From NCBI RefSeq assembly GCF_003576645.1, contig NC_044918.1, positions 32,632,431 to 32,696,430 on the forward strand: DNA of 64,000 nt, read 5' to 3'. The position numbers and the translations under genes were made by a program. The notes under the pieces were generated by a model. It was given only the letters and a program-made list of their open reading frames with translations, searched no databases and had not been told where the DNA came from. The first letter of the stretch is position 1. Every line of letters starts with the position of its first letter. This document shows, in pieces, positions 20,939 through 32,341 of this stretch. The stretch comes from Ipomoea triloba. Lineage: Eukaryota; Streptophyta; Magnoliopsida; Solanales; Convolvulaceae.

Positions 20939-23900
20939 TGTAACACCCCCGAGCTGGCTTACCGTACAACCCAAGGAGTTACCGCCACACCCAAAACGAG
21001 TTCTATCATTCTCTTGACAGACCCCGCTCTAGGTGCACAGGCTAAAAGAAACTTCACTCAACAAACACAACCACTCACTTTGAGATAATATACATACATA
21101 TATATATACATATTTACAGAGTATGCACCGAGGTTTTTGCCCAACGGCCAAAACATAAGTTCAGGATCAGTCACTCCCCTGGCTACATAATATTTACACA
21201 AAAAGGGATAAACCCCTACAGACCTTCCGGGTATCCTGCCTACTCAATCTGGCGATACACCGGACCCGTAAACTCACCCCACACCCGTAAACTCGCGAGG
21301 ACTCGGGTCCCACGGGTAAGGGTAATAAACGATAAACTCTAGGGGATTACTTCCCACTAGCACCTCGATGGGGTAAAAACCAAAAGTGGCATGTACATCA
21401 GGACCCTCGGGAATAGGAAGAAAACTATCTACTGCCAGTGAGCTGTTGGGAGCTGTAGGAGCATAGCCAGGGGCATAAGGGTCGGCACCACTCATCTGCT
21501 GCACAAAAACGTCGTAGTCTAAGCCACGACCCACATCATCCGACGAACTAAGGGAGTTCGTCGGGCTGCAAGAACTAACGCTGGACTCCATCTGAAAACA
21601 ACACATTGAAGTGTAGTTAGCACAACGGCTAAGCAAGGAAATCCATTGGTTTCCCGAAATTAAATAAAGGTTTTGAAAACCAAGATGTAGAAAACTTTAT
21701 TCTTTCTTACCAAGGAAGTTTCCTATGCAATAGGACAAAATTATTTGAGAATACAAATAGGTAGAGAAATCATTAATCATAAGGAAATTTCCTCACTAAT
21801 CATCTCAAGAAATCGAGATCACTAGCATAATTCAGTGCTAGTCCTTCACACATTTCTCTTCTCTCGTAGTTACAGCGTATCTACCATTCATTATAACAAA
21901 AAAAAAATCCTTAGTTTCCTTAACTTGAGAGCTTGAGGCCTTAGAAGCAATCAATCCTGTCCCCTCCTTTCCACTTGGGTCTCGACTCGGGGTCAATGTC
22001 TGGCATTCCCCTGTATCTTATCGATTCCCCTGGATCTATACCGGATCGTTACAATGAATCCTAGTTGGCCTAACTAGGTTCGTTGAAACGAATCTTGCCC
22101 GATATCTCATGAGTAACTATACTTAAGTGTGCACACCCCCGCAAACCGCAGCTTACGAGTGATACAGTACTCGGCGAATAGACTTCGCCCTCAGTATGAA
22201 TTGCATGTCATACGGCATAAACAAAACCACTGGGCCATGGCACTTTAAGCCCTCCCATGAGGTTTGTCAAATAAACAACCATCGGGCCACGGTAATTAAA
22301 CCCTCCCGTAGGTCAATCAAAGTCCTCATCAACTCGTTAGAAACATAAGGGTTTTCCTTCTCTTTTCTCTTTCACGACATTGATTCATTCTCAAGGTAAT
22401 CTGATAATACCAAAATAGAGAGATCTCAACTCTCATCATCATATTCATAGTCATAATAATCTCTTAAGATCATTACAACCCCATCAACTAAACATCAACA
22501 ATAATAATCAAAGCCTACACCAAACAACCACATTTAATCTCACTTTCGCACCCCTGGACGCCGACGGACGAGCAGTGGACGCGCGTCCGAGGTCGCGTCC
22601 GCCCACTCTGCCAGAAATTTTCAGCTTGGCGCAGTCCGAAAGATTGAGCCGGTAAAGATAGTTCCCGAACTCTTTTTCACTTGAAAGTTTTATGGTAGAA
22701 CCGCAACTCATAGTACTTGATGTCCGTAAAAAGTTTTGATCATTTTGGTCCGCGAATAAACACAGAAAATTCCATCTTTGCCCTTGGCAGTGTGCTGTCC
22801 GGAATTTTTCTCTCTCTGGACCAGTTTTGGAGAAAAATTCGAAAACCATACTTATACTACTCCGATCATTATGAAACTTTTTATGCGGGTTCTACACTTA
22901 TAGAACTACATGTCTAAAAAAAATAGGATTAAAATACCTTACCAATTTTTCCCAATAAATCTCGGAAGTTACTGCCAAAATCTACCCTGATTTCCTTTCA
23001 CTATTTTCACAAGTATAAGCCTATATGGACATAAATACAACATATACATATAATATATATATATATATATACATACGGTTTTAATACATATATATATATA
23101 CTAATTATTTTTATTTTATTATATATTATTTTCGAAAATGGCATGTGTATATATATATAATGTACATGATATACCCACATCATAAATATATGTACATATC
23201 TTCCAAATTATGACCTTCATAGGCATGGATGCTCACAATTTCTACTAATATGTACACAATAAAGTTCACATCAACATCCCTAATTCATCAATTGCTATCA
23301 ATTACTCAATTTCAAGAAACCTCAACCAACTTAAGGAATTTCCTTACCTCAAAGTGGTCACAATTCCTTAGGAACAACTTTGGATGATTTTCCCCAAATT
23401 TCACTTTGAAACCCTAGATTCAAATCATCACCATAACAAGAGATTTCAAGAAATTAAGTATAGATTCATAACCTAGGAAGGATTTCAAAGCTTTCTACCG
23501 AATAAAATTGAAAACTTACCGAATAAAATCAAGAGTTGAGAAGGATTTGGCTATGGAATTTGAAGGAAGAAAACAATGGTGAGCTCTCCCTTTTCTCTCC
23601 TCTCCCTTCGGCAATAGGAAGAAGAAAAGGAAAAAAATTGTTTTTTTTTATACTTAATCACATTTATGTGATAAGGATTAAGGAAAAAAAATAATAAAAT
23701 AATAAAATATCTCAACTTGGACTGATCGGGATTGAAACAGATGAATTTTCGGTAGAAAATAATTTAAATAGAATATTCTTGAAACTACAATTTTATTCCA
23801 GTCAAAAGCTCCAATTTGGGCTAGGTTCGGTACACCGCGAAATTTCGCGATGTACGATCAAAAATAAATTTTTGCTGCTATGGGCTAACTTAATTCAATA

Positions 23901-24037
23901 GGAAATTCAAGAATAATAGTATGGTGTCTAAAAATCCATTTCCTAGGACAATCGGGTCCGACCAAAATTCCTAAAAATTTTACGGTTCGTGACCGGTACG
24001 TACGATCGCAGCTTATTGGAATTAGTGAGGGGTTACA
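20939..24037 (-). repeat. 5' LTR of element C (3.1 kb)
   Basis: TG...CA in element orientation. A TATA-like AGTATAAAAA lies on the minus strand near 23646-23653, leaving about 390 bp of U3 and a very long transcribed part. Within that part are a splice donor (GAG/GTAAGG, intron from 23347), AT microsatellites (23040-23165), a GGACGCGCGTCC palindrome (22577-22588) and an ORF (21274-21591). Confidence 0.85.
21274..21591 (-). CDS. LTR-resident ORF of element C, unknown function
   Basis: 105 residues from an ATG at 21591, directly preceded by a consensus acceptor (GTTTTCAG), to a stop at 21274-21276. It is intact and lies wholly inside the LTR. Ser-rich N-terminus (SSVSSCSPTNSLSSSDD), then DPYAPGYAP, then FGFYPIEVLVGSNP and YPYPWDPSPREF. 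The last three blocks recur in LTR M. It would be translated from an RNA spliced from 23347 to 21592. No known domain recognised. Confidence 0.6.
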   Translation of the reverse strand: MESSVSSCSPTNSLSSSDDVGRGLDYDVFVQQMSGADPYAPGYAPTAPNSSLAVDSFLPIPEGPDVHATFGFYPIEVLVGSNPLEFIVYYPYPWDPSPREFTGVG

Positions 24038-24042
24038 ATTCT

Positions 24043-24779
24043 AGATTGAATTAGGTTTTATGATTTTGAATCTATGAATATGTGTGGCTAATTCTTTGTA
24101 GGGATTGAATTGTGTGAAGTTGTGCTTGCCTAGTGTGATTCTTCATTTCTAATTGTGGAATTTGATTCATGTTATGTTGGAGACCTATTCTTGTCTTTGA
24201 TTGTTGAATTGATTTGATCCTAGGTTGATTTGGCTAACTCTTAGGAGTTTGAGGTCTTGATTCTATCATGATTGTTGATTTGAGTTGAGAAATAGCTTTT
24301 GCAACCTTAGATCCTATGGAACTCCATGATTTGGAATAGTAGAAATGTGTGAACCTTAGGTGTTTGATAAAATGTCTCTTAGGGCTTTTGATTACTAAAA
24401 GGTACTCCTAAGCCTAAGAAGCCTTAGTACACAAATGTGGAAGAGGATTATGAGATCACACTCTTGAATAGCCAACATGATTGAATCACTATTCCATTGC
24501 TTAAGACACACCAGGAAGCAACATGACTAGCACAATTCACTCCCTTGTTTACTACTATTTGTTTACTTTACTTGATTACACTCTCCAATTACAAATGCCA
24601 CTCCACACTCTTCAACAACCTCACATGTTCCATTACGCATTTACTTGAATCGAAGCTAAGCAATCTTCCGCATTACCTCCTTCGAGACTGACACTAGGGG
24701 AGTCTTGACTTCTCGTTTTAATCACTTACACATTCAAAACAGACCAAGCTATATTGCACTTTCAATACATTCTGGTTCA
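24043..24779 (+). repeat. LTR of element B, second part
   Basis: Resumes B's LTR after C's right TSD. It ends with an AGGGGAGTCTTGACTTCTCG block like the U5 end of LTR F and LTR G, and a probable CA terminus near 24779. No recognisable PBS follows. Confidence 0.6.
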
Positions 24780-24817
24780 AAATGCGACATCCTGTTTCCG
24801 TGCGGTCGTGTGGATTA

Positions 24818-25003
24818 CACGATTAGGTATGCATAGATGCACCACAACGTGTTTAAAAATGCACTTGGGTGAAATGCACAAATGCATCACAAAAATGTAC
24901 CACAACCCTAGGATGTTAGTCATGCACCATTAGGTATGCATAAATGCACCACACCATATGTGTTTTGAACACGTCGTGGTACATTTTTGCATACCTAATC
25001 GTG
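24818..25003. mobile_element. MITE-like foldback
   Basis: Roughly 35-bp imperfect terminal inverted repeats starting CACGATTAGGTATGCA at 24818 and ending in its complement TGCATACCTAATCGTG at 25003. The interior holds another GGTATGCATAAATGCACCAC copy. It has no coding capacity and no clear TSD, so the superfamily is undetermined. Confidence 0.6.
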
Positions 25004-25391
25004 CATGATTGCAAGAGAGGTTTTAGGTTAAAATGCAAAGGAGGCCTTAGGTTAAAAATAGGGTTAAATCTCAACCACCGAGCTTAAATCTCAAGTGAGG
25101 AGATATGGTATCAACCATGTGCTAACAATGAGGAAATAAAGGAAGTTCACACCATCCTAGAGGGATTAAGGATGGTGTTTGAGGCTAAAATTCTTCTGAT
25201 AATGCAAATTTTTCTTCCTTTATTTGGTTGGGAATTCAAGGATGTTCCCCATCTCGGGGCATTCCTTGAAGCCAAGGTTCACGGGACACTTGGTAAGGTC
25301 CCGAAATCGGTATGCTTCGAAGGATAGAGCACACCACGTCTAGCTAGTGACGTAAAACGTGGCGCGCTTGGGAGGCATTCCCAATGTTATC
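25004..25391 (+). other. Athila-like post-pol fragment
   Basis: Mostly unrecognisable, but it ends in the conserved post-pol block (GACGTAAAACGTGGCGCGC followed by hairpin TTGGGAGGCATTCCCAA at 25368-25384). It is then cut by solo LTR G and appears to continue at 26752. Confidence 0.5.
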
Positions 25392-26746
25392 TGATGTTGT
25401 GAGTATATGGTGAGGTGAATGTGGGTGTGGAAAGTGATAAAACGAAGAGTCAAGACTCCCCGAGTGTCGTGTCTCTCAAGGATGGCGGATGGGAACCGAA
25501 TTTATGTTGGCATTTAAGAGGTTGATAGGTAAGAGTTACAAGAATCAAAGGGAGAAGTTTTGTTCATGGTTGGTTTTGTGAAGGGTAAAAGGAGATAGAA
25601 AATGCAAAAGGTAAAAGGAGGGGTGCATGCCAAAGTTAAGTCAAAGGATTGATTATCGTAGGTAGCTTGGAATTGGGTTTCGGGATTGATCTAGGGAGTC
25701 ACGGTATTAGTACCGAGTGGCATCACACTCAGACTCTCAATTCTCATTCGGTTGAGGCATTTTATCGAACACCTTGCCTACCACTCCTCTCAGATCTCAT
25801 CCTTTTGGATTAAGAGCGGAGATATAGATGAGTTGGGCTCGTGAGAGGCCGCTATCGCGCACTCTCTCACTTCCACTCGGTTCACTAACTATCCCGGCCG
25901 GAAATAGAAGCAAAGATTGAAGAACATCATCCATACAATCATCAATCATACTCCCACAAATCTCAAGATCATAAGATAAATTCTAAACATCAATCCATAG
26001 ATTAACAAGGGCACACACACCCAAACTACTCTACTCTAACATAGAAAGCATTAAATCAACAAAAGAAACAAAGCAAAATACTCAATGTAATAAATCTAAA
26101 GAAGCAATCTAAATGGAGAGAGTATGTTACCAAAGGAATGGTGAATTTGACATCTTCAATCCATCTTCATTAATCTAAAAGATCTATTCTAATCTAAGGG
26201 AAAAGAGTATGTTTTTCCTCCCCAAAGGGGAAGGAATGGAAAGAGAGATCAGATCTAAAGCTATTGGGGACTGCTGGGAACTGATCTAAAAGACCTATAA
26301 AGGGAATATATATAGCCCCCAAAATCTCGCACTAATTATTTCCGCGCTGTGTCGCGTCCACGCGGCTCACACGCGTGTGAGCGTGCGTGGGAGCAATCCA
26401 GTAAGCAACCACGCCGCTCACACGCGTGTGAGCGTTCGTGGTGAAGTTTGCTTCTTCTGTCTTCTTCTATGTTGTAGCTCTCGACGATACGGTTCCATAG
26501 CCATCTACCTCGCCTCATTCGGACATTCCTAGCTCCGGTTACGTCCGTTTTACTAAAGTGTCGCCGGAATGCCCTGCGAAGTGCAAGAATTGTGCAAATT
26601 ATATTGAAACACACAAGATTAGTCACTAGACCTATATGCAATGAAATTACCCTATCTTAGCTTGTTTTTAGGCCTAATGGACATCTATTATAGCATATTT
26701 CACACCTAAATGACCCCTAAAATATGGCTACTTTTGGCACTTATCA
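25392..26746 (-). mobile_element. Solo LTR G (Athila-like, D family)
   Basis: 1355 bp, TG...CA, with TSD TTATC on both sides (25387-25391 and 26747-26751) and no internal region. In element orientation it starts TGATAAGTGCCAAAA like the LTR of D. It has GCTCACACGCGTGTGAGC at 26416-26433 and 26365-26382, a TATATATA box near 26312, and the GAAGAGTCAAGACTCC block near its U5 end. Confidence 0.9.
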
Positions 26747-26751
26747 TTATC

Positions 26752-27122
26752 CTTTAGGACTTAGAATTTGTTTTGCTTATTTTCACACTGTTTTCTTTTG
26801 TTTATTAGTAATTTCTATCTTTCGTATGTTCTCGTTTGAAATAACCACGCAGATTCAATAATTGGAGGCATATTTCGACCACAATTCATCACACAAGTCA
26901 TCGACACTAGCAAAGAGGCGAATAAAAATCAAAGTGGAACGTATCGGACACGTCCACGCCTTCCTCACGTGTGGAGAGAGCGGGGACGAAATCCAGTACG
27001 CATCCACGCGTAGAGCCAGCATGGACCTGAACCAGTACCCATCCACGCGGTATTCAATATTTTACCCCTCTACGAAACACCACCCCCTATTCAATATTTT
27101 ACCCCACCTAATCATTGTGATT
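26752..27122 (+). other. Fragment with an LTR-like palindrome module
   Basis: Continues the 25004-25391 fragment. It holds degenerate modules (CCTCACGTGTGG near 26963, CATCCACGCGTAG near 27001, CATCCACGCGG near 27040), suggesting a truncated LTR U3. A direct repeat (TATTCAATATTTTACCCC) occurs at about 27051 and 27090. Confidence 0.4.
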
Positions 27123-27448
27123 ACCTCCCACCGGCCAAAGATGAGATTGAGATTCTAAAAGAAAATATAGAAGTATTCACAAACATAGCCAATGAGGACA
27201 CGACAAATGTAAAAGCCGAAATCAAGAGCGAATTGAAAGATTATCTTGCTAGCCTCCGGGAGGAAGAACTTCCATTGGAAGAAATTGAAACTAAAACGCT
27301 ATCTATGATGGAGGAGTTCATGAGGACAAGTTCATTACGAGTTAACTACCCCATTGTAGATGATCTCCCAACTTTGGAAGCCAATCCAAGGGTTGTACAT
27401 GAGATTGAAAACTTCGGTTACATTAGGGATTTCAGGGTTGTACATTAG
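27123..27448 (+). pseudogene. Unrecognised coding-like fragment
   Basis: An open frame with protein-like composition: a charged helical stretch (DYLASLREEELPLEEIETK) followed by PIVDDLPTLE. It ends at 27446-27448. It could be part of a gag or an ORF1-type protein, but no motif decides this. Confidence 0.3.
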
Positions 27449-27510
27449 GGATTTCAGGATCACATATTCACATACATAAGTATTTATATTTAATTATTTA
27501 TATATATATT

Positions 27511-27690
27511 AAAAACTTCGGTTAACCGTTCGGTTAATTCGGTTAACCGTTTGGTTAATTCGGTTAACCGACCGTTTCGAACCGAATTAACCGTTAACCA
27601 AAGTTTTAGGATTCCTTTAACCATTAAACGAATCGAACATTTCGGTTCGGTTAATGGTTAACTGAAATTTTTTTGTTCGGTCGGTTAATG
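27511..27690. repeat. CGGTTAAC-rich foldback
   Basis: Multiple CGGTTAACCG/GGTTAATT units. The left arm (AAAACTTCGGTTAACCGTTC) is complementary to the right arm ending AAAGTTTT at about 27607. It can fold into a long hairpin. Probably a non-autonomous DNA transposon or its terminus. Confidence 0.5.
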
Positions 27691-27699
27691 GAAAAATTT

Positions 27700-28261
27700 C
27701 AGAAGTTTGCACACCCTTACGTAAAAGACTCTGATGTGATCAAATTTGCAAACTCGGCTTTATATTATGTTTCAAAGTCATTCCCGCAGGATAGAACAGG
27801 ATCCAAGGCCGAAAAGAAGGAACAAACGGAGAAGCAACCGAGCAAGGATCAATCCACGTTGCCTCCACGCGTGGAGGAGGCGTGGAACATTTCCAGTAGG
27901 GTTCCACGCCATACTCCACGCGTCGAACTAACGTGGACCGGGCCATTAAGGGAAATTTCGGGATTTTGACTTTTGGTTGGCTATTTAAACCCTTCCCCTG
28001 CATTTTTGAGGGGATCCCCAATTTTTATATCTGATTTCAATTGTTCTCTCCCATTTGGGGAAAATTCCCCCATATCCTTAGTGTTAGATTTCTTATTCAT
28101 TGGTAGATCTAACAAGGTTGATGCTATGAAAATGAAGATGTAATAGGATTCCTTGGATTAAAGTGGTATCCCTTCTCCACTCTTATCTTAGTTAATTGCC
28201 TTACTATTTCCTTTTAATTTCTCTTGTTGTTATCTCTTGTTTTGTTTCCTTTTGCTTTGAA
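27700..28261 (+). repeat. Athila-like LTR fragment
   Basis: Contains CCTCCACGCGTGGAGG (27862-27877), GGCGTGGAA..TTCCACGCC, a CTCCACGCGTCG arm, a TATA-like GCTATTTAAACC near 27981 and a GGGGAAAATTCCCCC block like U5 of LTR F. No LTR termini are visible; it is truncated at both ends. Confidence 0.55.
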
Positions 28262-28297
28262 TGATGAAAGCCGGCGTGGACCAAAACCAGTGTAGTT

Positions 28298-28375
28298 CCA
28301 CGCCACCATCCACGCGTGGAGGTGGCGTGGACGCGCACTAGAGGAGTTGCTGGAAATTCGCGAAAATGTGTTTAA
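28298..28375 (+). promoter_or_regulatory. Palindrome module and TATA of element D
   Basis: A near-perfect 33-bp palindrome at 28298-28330 is centred on TCCACGCGTGGA (28309-28320) with CCACGCCACC/GGTGGCGTGG arms. GTGTTTAAACCC lies 40 bp downstream. The same spacing is seen in the LTRs of A, B, F, G and N. Confidence 0.5.
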
Positions 28376-28510
28376 ACCCCCCCCCCCCTTCTTCATTTCC
28401 CCTCATTCCATGAAAAAATTAAACACTTCCTCAAGGTAAAAACACTCCATCTTAAGGAATTTTTCTTGCTGGATTTAGAGGCCATTTCATATTCCAAGTC
28501 ATCTAAAGAG

Positions 28511-29145
28511 GTAATCTTCATATCTCCTTGCTTTATTTGGTCCAAATGCTAGATTGTTGCTTTGTTGGGTATGTCTCTACAAACCTACATTGTGTTGAAC
28601 TTTTCCATGACTACTTTGTTTTGAAAGCACATCTATGTTGGGATTGAGCTTGCATTGTTACTACATTGTGGAAATTTTATGATTTTGTAAGCTCATTGGT
28701 GCTAGAATGATGAACCGTAGGTGAAAATTTGGGGATTTCTTGCTCGGTTAGATTAGATGTGAGATTGGAAGCATGTGTAGAGAAGAATGATGTTTTATTG
28801 CTTCATGAATGCTACATTGTTGTTTCCACATACACATTTGTTGAATTTTGAGCTTACTTGTTCATTTCATTTTCAACCACAATTTGGACTTGAGGAAGAA
28901 GATGAAGTTGACTTTTGTGTCCACTTTTGAATAGAAAATTGCTTCTAGTATGTGGGAAAGATTGCATGACCATTGTTGTTTGTGAATTTGGAAAATTATT
29001 GAGGATATTGTTGAAAAGAGTTGGAAATTATACAAACGAAGTGTGAGGATCTTGAGCTTTTATAATGCAATCCATGGTGATAGATCTTGAATTGAAATGA
29101 GAAAATATTTCATTGTATTATGTTGCAATTTTTTATTTTTTTTAG
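28511..29145 (+). other. Putative 5' leader intron of ORF1 (element D)
   Basis: A donor AAAGAG/GTAATC at 28511 and a polypyrimidine/AG acceptor (TTTTTTTTTAG) at 29145, three bases before the ORF1 ATG. The 635-bp span is AT-rich and noncoding. Confidence 0.5.
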
Positions 29146-29148
29146 GAA

Positions 29149-30557
29149 ATGTGTTCCCATGAATCTTTCACACACCAAAGTGAAGAACGAGCTAGGAAAG
29201 GGAAAGCCTCAATGGACGAGCCTAGTGTTCAAATCCCCGAAATGAGGTATGTGGAAGTCCCGGCGACAAACCAGGTGCTGCTAATCAGTCCAAGTATGAG
29301 AGCCAGATACCATTATCTCCTACATCGCCCAATCGTCCAATGGAAATACACGATTTATCTACTTTGGACTCCTTCGAATGCAAACGAGGAGTTGAGCACC
29401 TTATCCACGAACCTTATTGGAACACTATTTTTGGATGGCGCCACGCCACTTACACCCCTCTAGTCCATGAATTTTTTGCAAGCCTTGAAGTAACCGGGGT
29501 AGTGGGAAACCTGAGAAGCCCAACAATCCGATTCACTCTCTTTAATGATGACCACCACATCTCTGTCAATACATTGGGCGTTCTTCTCGGATTCTACAGC
29601 AAAGATGATCAAACGCGAAACTGGTACCGAAGACTGAAATGGGGCTTCGGAGACCGTGACACTCTGAGAAAATATTGGGCAACAACAGCCCGACCGGGAA
29701 GTGACTGGAGCAGGTCGAGAGTTAATGTTTCCCAAATCACTCGAGAGGATATCAAGGTTGTTACGAGGATAATTGCTCATTCTTGGGGTGGACGAAAGGG
29801 AAACCATGCTAAAATCTGCAAGTCTGATCTGTTTGCAATGTGGAGTATGGACACTACAAGGCCCGTGAATATGGGAATGGTGTGCAAAGGTTGGTTGCAG
29901 GCGTAATAGCACGACAAAGTGCAGTCACTATTTGTAGGGCCCTTCGTAACTTGCTTGTGTCTCGCTCTGGGATACCAGGCGAAATTGGACTGGTTCGATT
30001 ACAGGATCCCGGAGGCACGGATAGTTCCCATGCCCCTTGATGAGGTGACGAAACTTAAGCTTACCCCCGCACTAAGGGTCAGAGAAAATGCGAGGGTAGC
30101 TAGAAGGACTACCGTCACGCCACCTGCACCATCTGCGCGGCTCCCAACTCCATCCTCATCATCTCCATCTCCATCTCCATCTACCTCACCACTATATTCA
30201 CCATTATACTCACCACCACGACATCTGACGACATCTTCATCGTCCACACCACCTTTCGCATACCCAATCTTATCTCCAAATACTTCAACTTTCTCTACAT
30301 CAAAGGCTACACCACCCACCATTGCTGCACCAGTCTCCTCATCTCAATTTCTTGAAGTACCGGGACGTTTTATCACCGTGACGGGCTGTAAGTCAATGCA
30401 AGTCTTTCAGTACCAACTACACCTGGAACAATTGCAGAGGATGAACGACTTGGCAAAGGAACAGATCAAATCCATTGATACCCTGAGCATGAAGTCGGAT
30501 CAATCCAGGAATGAGAATGCGAGCAGAGGGCCCAACCCACCAAATGAAGGGAATTGA
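29149..30557 (+). pseudogene. ORF1-type (env-position) protein of element D
   Basis: ATG at 29149. A frameshift near 29336 moves to the main frame, which runs to 30557 with only a TAA/TAG pair at 29904-29909. Conserved blocks: PLVHEFFASLEV, IRFTLFNDDHHISVNTLGVLLGFYS, GGRKGNHAKICKSDLFAMWSM and PVNMGMVCKGWL. The C-terminal third is a low-complexity Ser/Pro/Thr stretch (about 30120-30340) followed by a short Gln/Leu-rich helix. Homologous to the genes in B and I. Function unknown; no clear TM segment. Confidence 0.7.
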
Positions 30558-32301
30558 ATTCTGTGGAAATGTTTGTTTGAATGATCGAATGTGTTGATCT
30601 GTTGGTCATTTGTGGAAATGTTTTGTTTTGTTTACCTTCTTTTCATTTAGTTCTACTTGGCAAACATTTGGTAGCTTAATTGTTGTTACTAATTTTGACA
30701 TTTCGTTTAGCCAAGGATGTTAAACATGGCGCTCTTGGGAGGCACCTCAAGCAAAAAAAAAAAAAAAAGGAAAGAGAGAAGAGCAAGAGAAACCAAGAAA
30801 CAAGAGGAGAAGAAAGGTAGAGCTCATATTCTTTATTCTTTCACACTGACCTTTAATGTAGGAGATTTTTGAAGGGCGACGACATGCACATATACTTAAA
30901 TGGAGGGATACGCAGTGTTGGTATATTTTTCTATCCCTCTTTCATTGTAGATGCCCTGTTTGCTTTTAAATGTGGATATTCTTTTCTATGAGTTTGTTTG
31001 CTTTGATGTACATATGATGAGTAGTGTGATTTTGGTTATAATTGGGTGTTTTAGTTGATTGTCCAGGCCTAGAAACACTTCTAAGTGTGGAATGGCATTC
31101 TTGTTATTTTTTTAAATGACCCTTGCTCCTTGTCCACCGTTCCTCATGGCAACATCGATGACGATGTTATTTTCTAAGTGTGGAAAGGATGCGTTGCATG
31201 TATATACTTAAATTGATTGATTGATTGAGTTTATTAGGTGTATGATTTTGGAGAGTGTGTCATTGTCGATACTATCTAGAAGGAATTATAATCTTGTGCC
31301 AAGAAAATTTTTGAAATATGCTTTGGAAGTTGCCTTTTGCACCGAAAATTGGAATCTATGGAACCAAAATGGTTCAAATCTTTGTGTGCTTGCATGTTAT
31401 TCACCTTTTATTTTGTTGGGACCTTAGTCAAGGATCTTTCGAAGTGGGAGTGTATACCCTCTAATTTTAGAAATATAATGTAAGCGAAGCCCAAGAACTG
31501 AACTTAACCTGGTAGGGCATGGGCAAAAGGTGAGGTGAGAATGTGAGATCATACCCCAATCCCCTAGAAAAAGGCATGAGGGGTTGAAATGACGAATTGA
31601 GAAAAAGGCTAAAAATAGCCACTCCTAGAGATAAGATCCGAGATAAGCCATCTCGCTTGGATATGGGGCAACCATTGCACCGTTCTTCAAACAAGCGTAG
31701 AGATCTATGTGAACTCGGTTGACCCAAAGAGATCCTAGGTGATGAGAAAATTGAGAGGAGGTGAGCCGCCCCGCTTGGATTCGGGTACCCATTGCACTGA
31801 CCTTCGAAAAAGCATGGAGCTCCATGTGAAGTCGGGTGCCCGACGACGTGATCTGAGGGGGTTGAGAAGATAGAGTGACCGCCCAAGCCTGGCAGTGAGC
31901 GGTCCCTGCCCCTACCCTCACTTATTTTTGCGTATAGGGGCTTTGGTGTAAGGTCGAACGTTTGGTTAGAGTGTACACATCGTTCCCACTAGTGGGATTG
32001 GCTTAAGGCCCATACAAAATGGAAGGTAAATCCCCTATTGTTTGCATGCTTGAAAGGTGTGAAAATGGTTTTGCTTATCGTGAAAACTATCTTATAAGAT
32101 TTTTGCTCCCTTAGCATATTCTTCAAATTTAATTAGCATGAGCTTAGCATTCTTGGTAGATAGTATAGGGGATTTCACCCTCTCTGTTCTGTAACACCCG
32201 CATAATCACTTGGTCAATCAATTGATAAGAGTACCTCACTATTCTTAGCACTTAAATGATTAGAGTTTAGATGGTATAATTGCTTGAGGGCAAGCAAGGT
32301 T
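30558..32301 (+). other. 3' noncoding region of element D
   Basis: Contains the GGGAGGCA-loop hairpin (30734-30751), AACATCGATGACGATGTT (31151-31168) followed by PPT-like TAAGTGTGGAAAGG (31174-31187), hairpin modules at 31696-31709 and 31813-31826 (117 bp apart), and the CATCGTTCCCACTAGTGG block near 31979. No credible ORF. Confidence 0.75.
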
Positions 32302-32316
32302 TAAGTGTGGAAACTT
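32302..32316 (+). other. Polypurine tract of element D
   Basis: TAAGTGTGGAAACTT directly before TGATAAGTGCC. Confidence 0.75.
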
Positions 32317-32341
32317 TGATAAGTGCCAAAAATAGTCGAGT

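Larger units (their letters stand above)
19216..24037 (-). mobile_element. Element C: Tekay-like chromovirus-type element
   Basis: Flanked by perfect TSDs ATTCT (19211-19215 and 24038-24042). The 5' LTR is 3099 bp (20939-24037), the PBS matches tRNA-iMet, and a gag start is present. A 507-N gap (19689-20195) separates gag from the last 473 bp of the 3' LTR (19216-19688), so pol and most of the 3' LTR are missing or unassembled. The very long LTR and the initiator-Met PBS fit the Tekay/Del group. Confidence 0.88.
15460..24779 (+). mobile_element. Element B: 3' part of an Athila-like element
   Basis: Plus-strand remnant comprising a broken ORF1-type gene, about 2 kb of 3' noncoding sequence, a PPT and an LTR (18635-19215 continuing at 24043). 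The LTR is interrupted by element C. No 5' LTR, gag or pol is present. The 5' boundary near 15460 abuts the unrecognised minus-strand promoter. Confidence 0.75.
28262..32341 (+). mobile_element. Element D: ORF1-bearing Athila-like element
   Basis: A promoter-like module, leader with intron, ORF1-type gene, 3' noncoding region, PPT and the first 25 bp of a G-family LTR (TGATAAGTGCC, 32317-32341), which is cut by LTR J. There is no PBS, gag or pol. Either pol was deleted, or this is an ORF1-only derivative. Confidence 0.65.

Noticed and set aside
27511..27690. Telomere-like or centromere satellite
   Set aside because: Only a few CGGTTAAC units arranged as a foldback; no long head-to-tail array.
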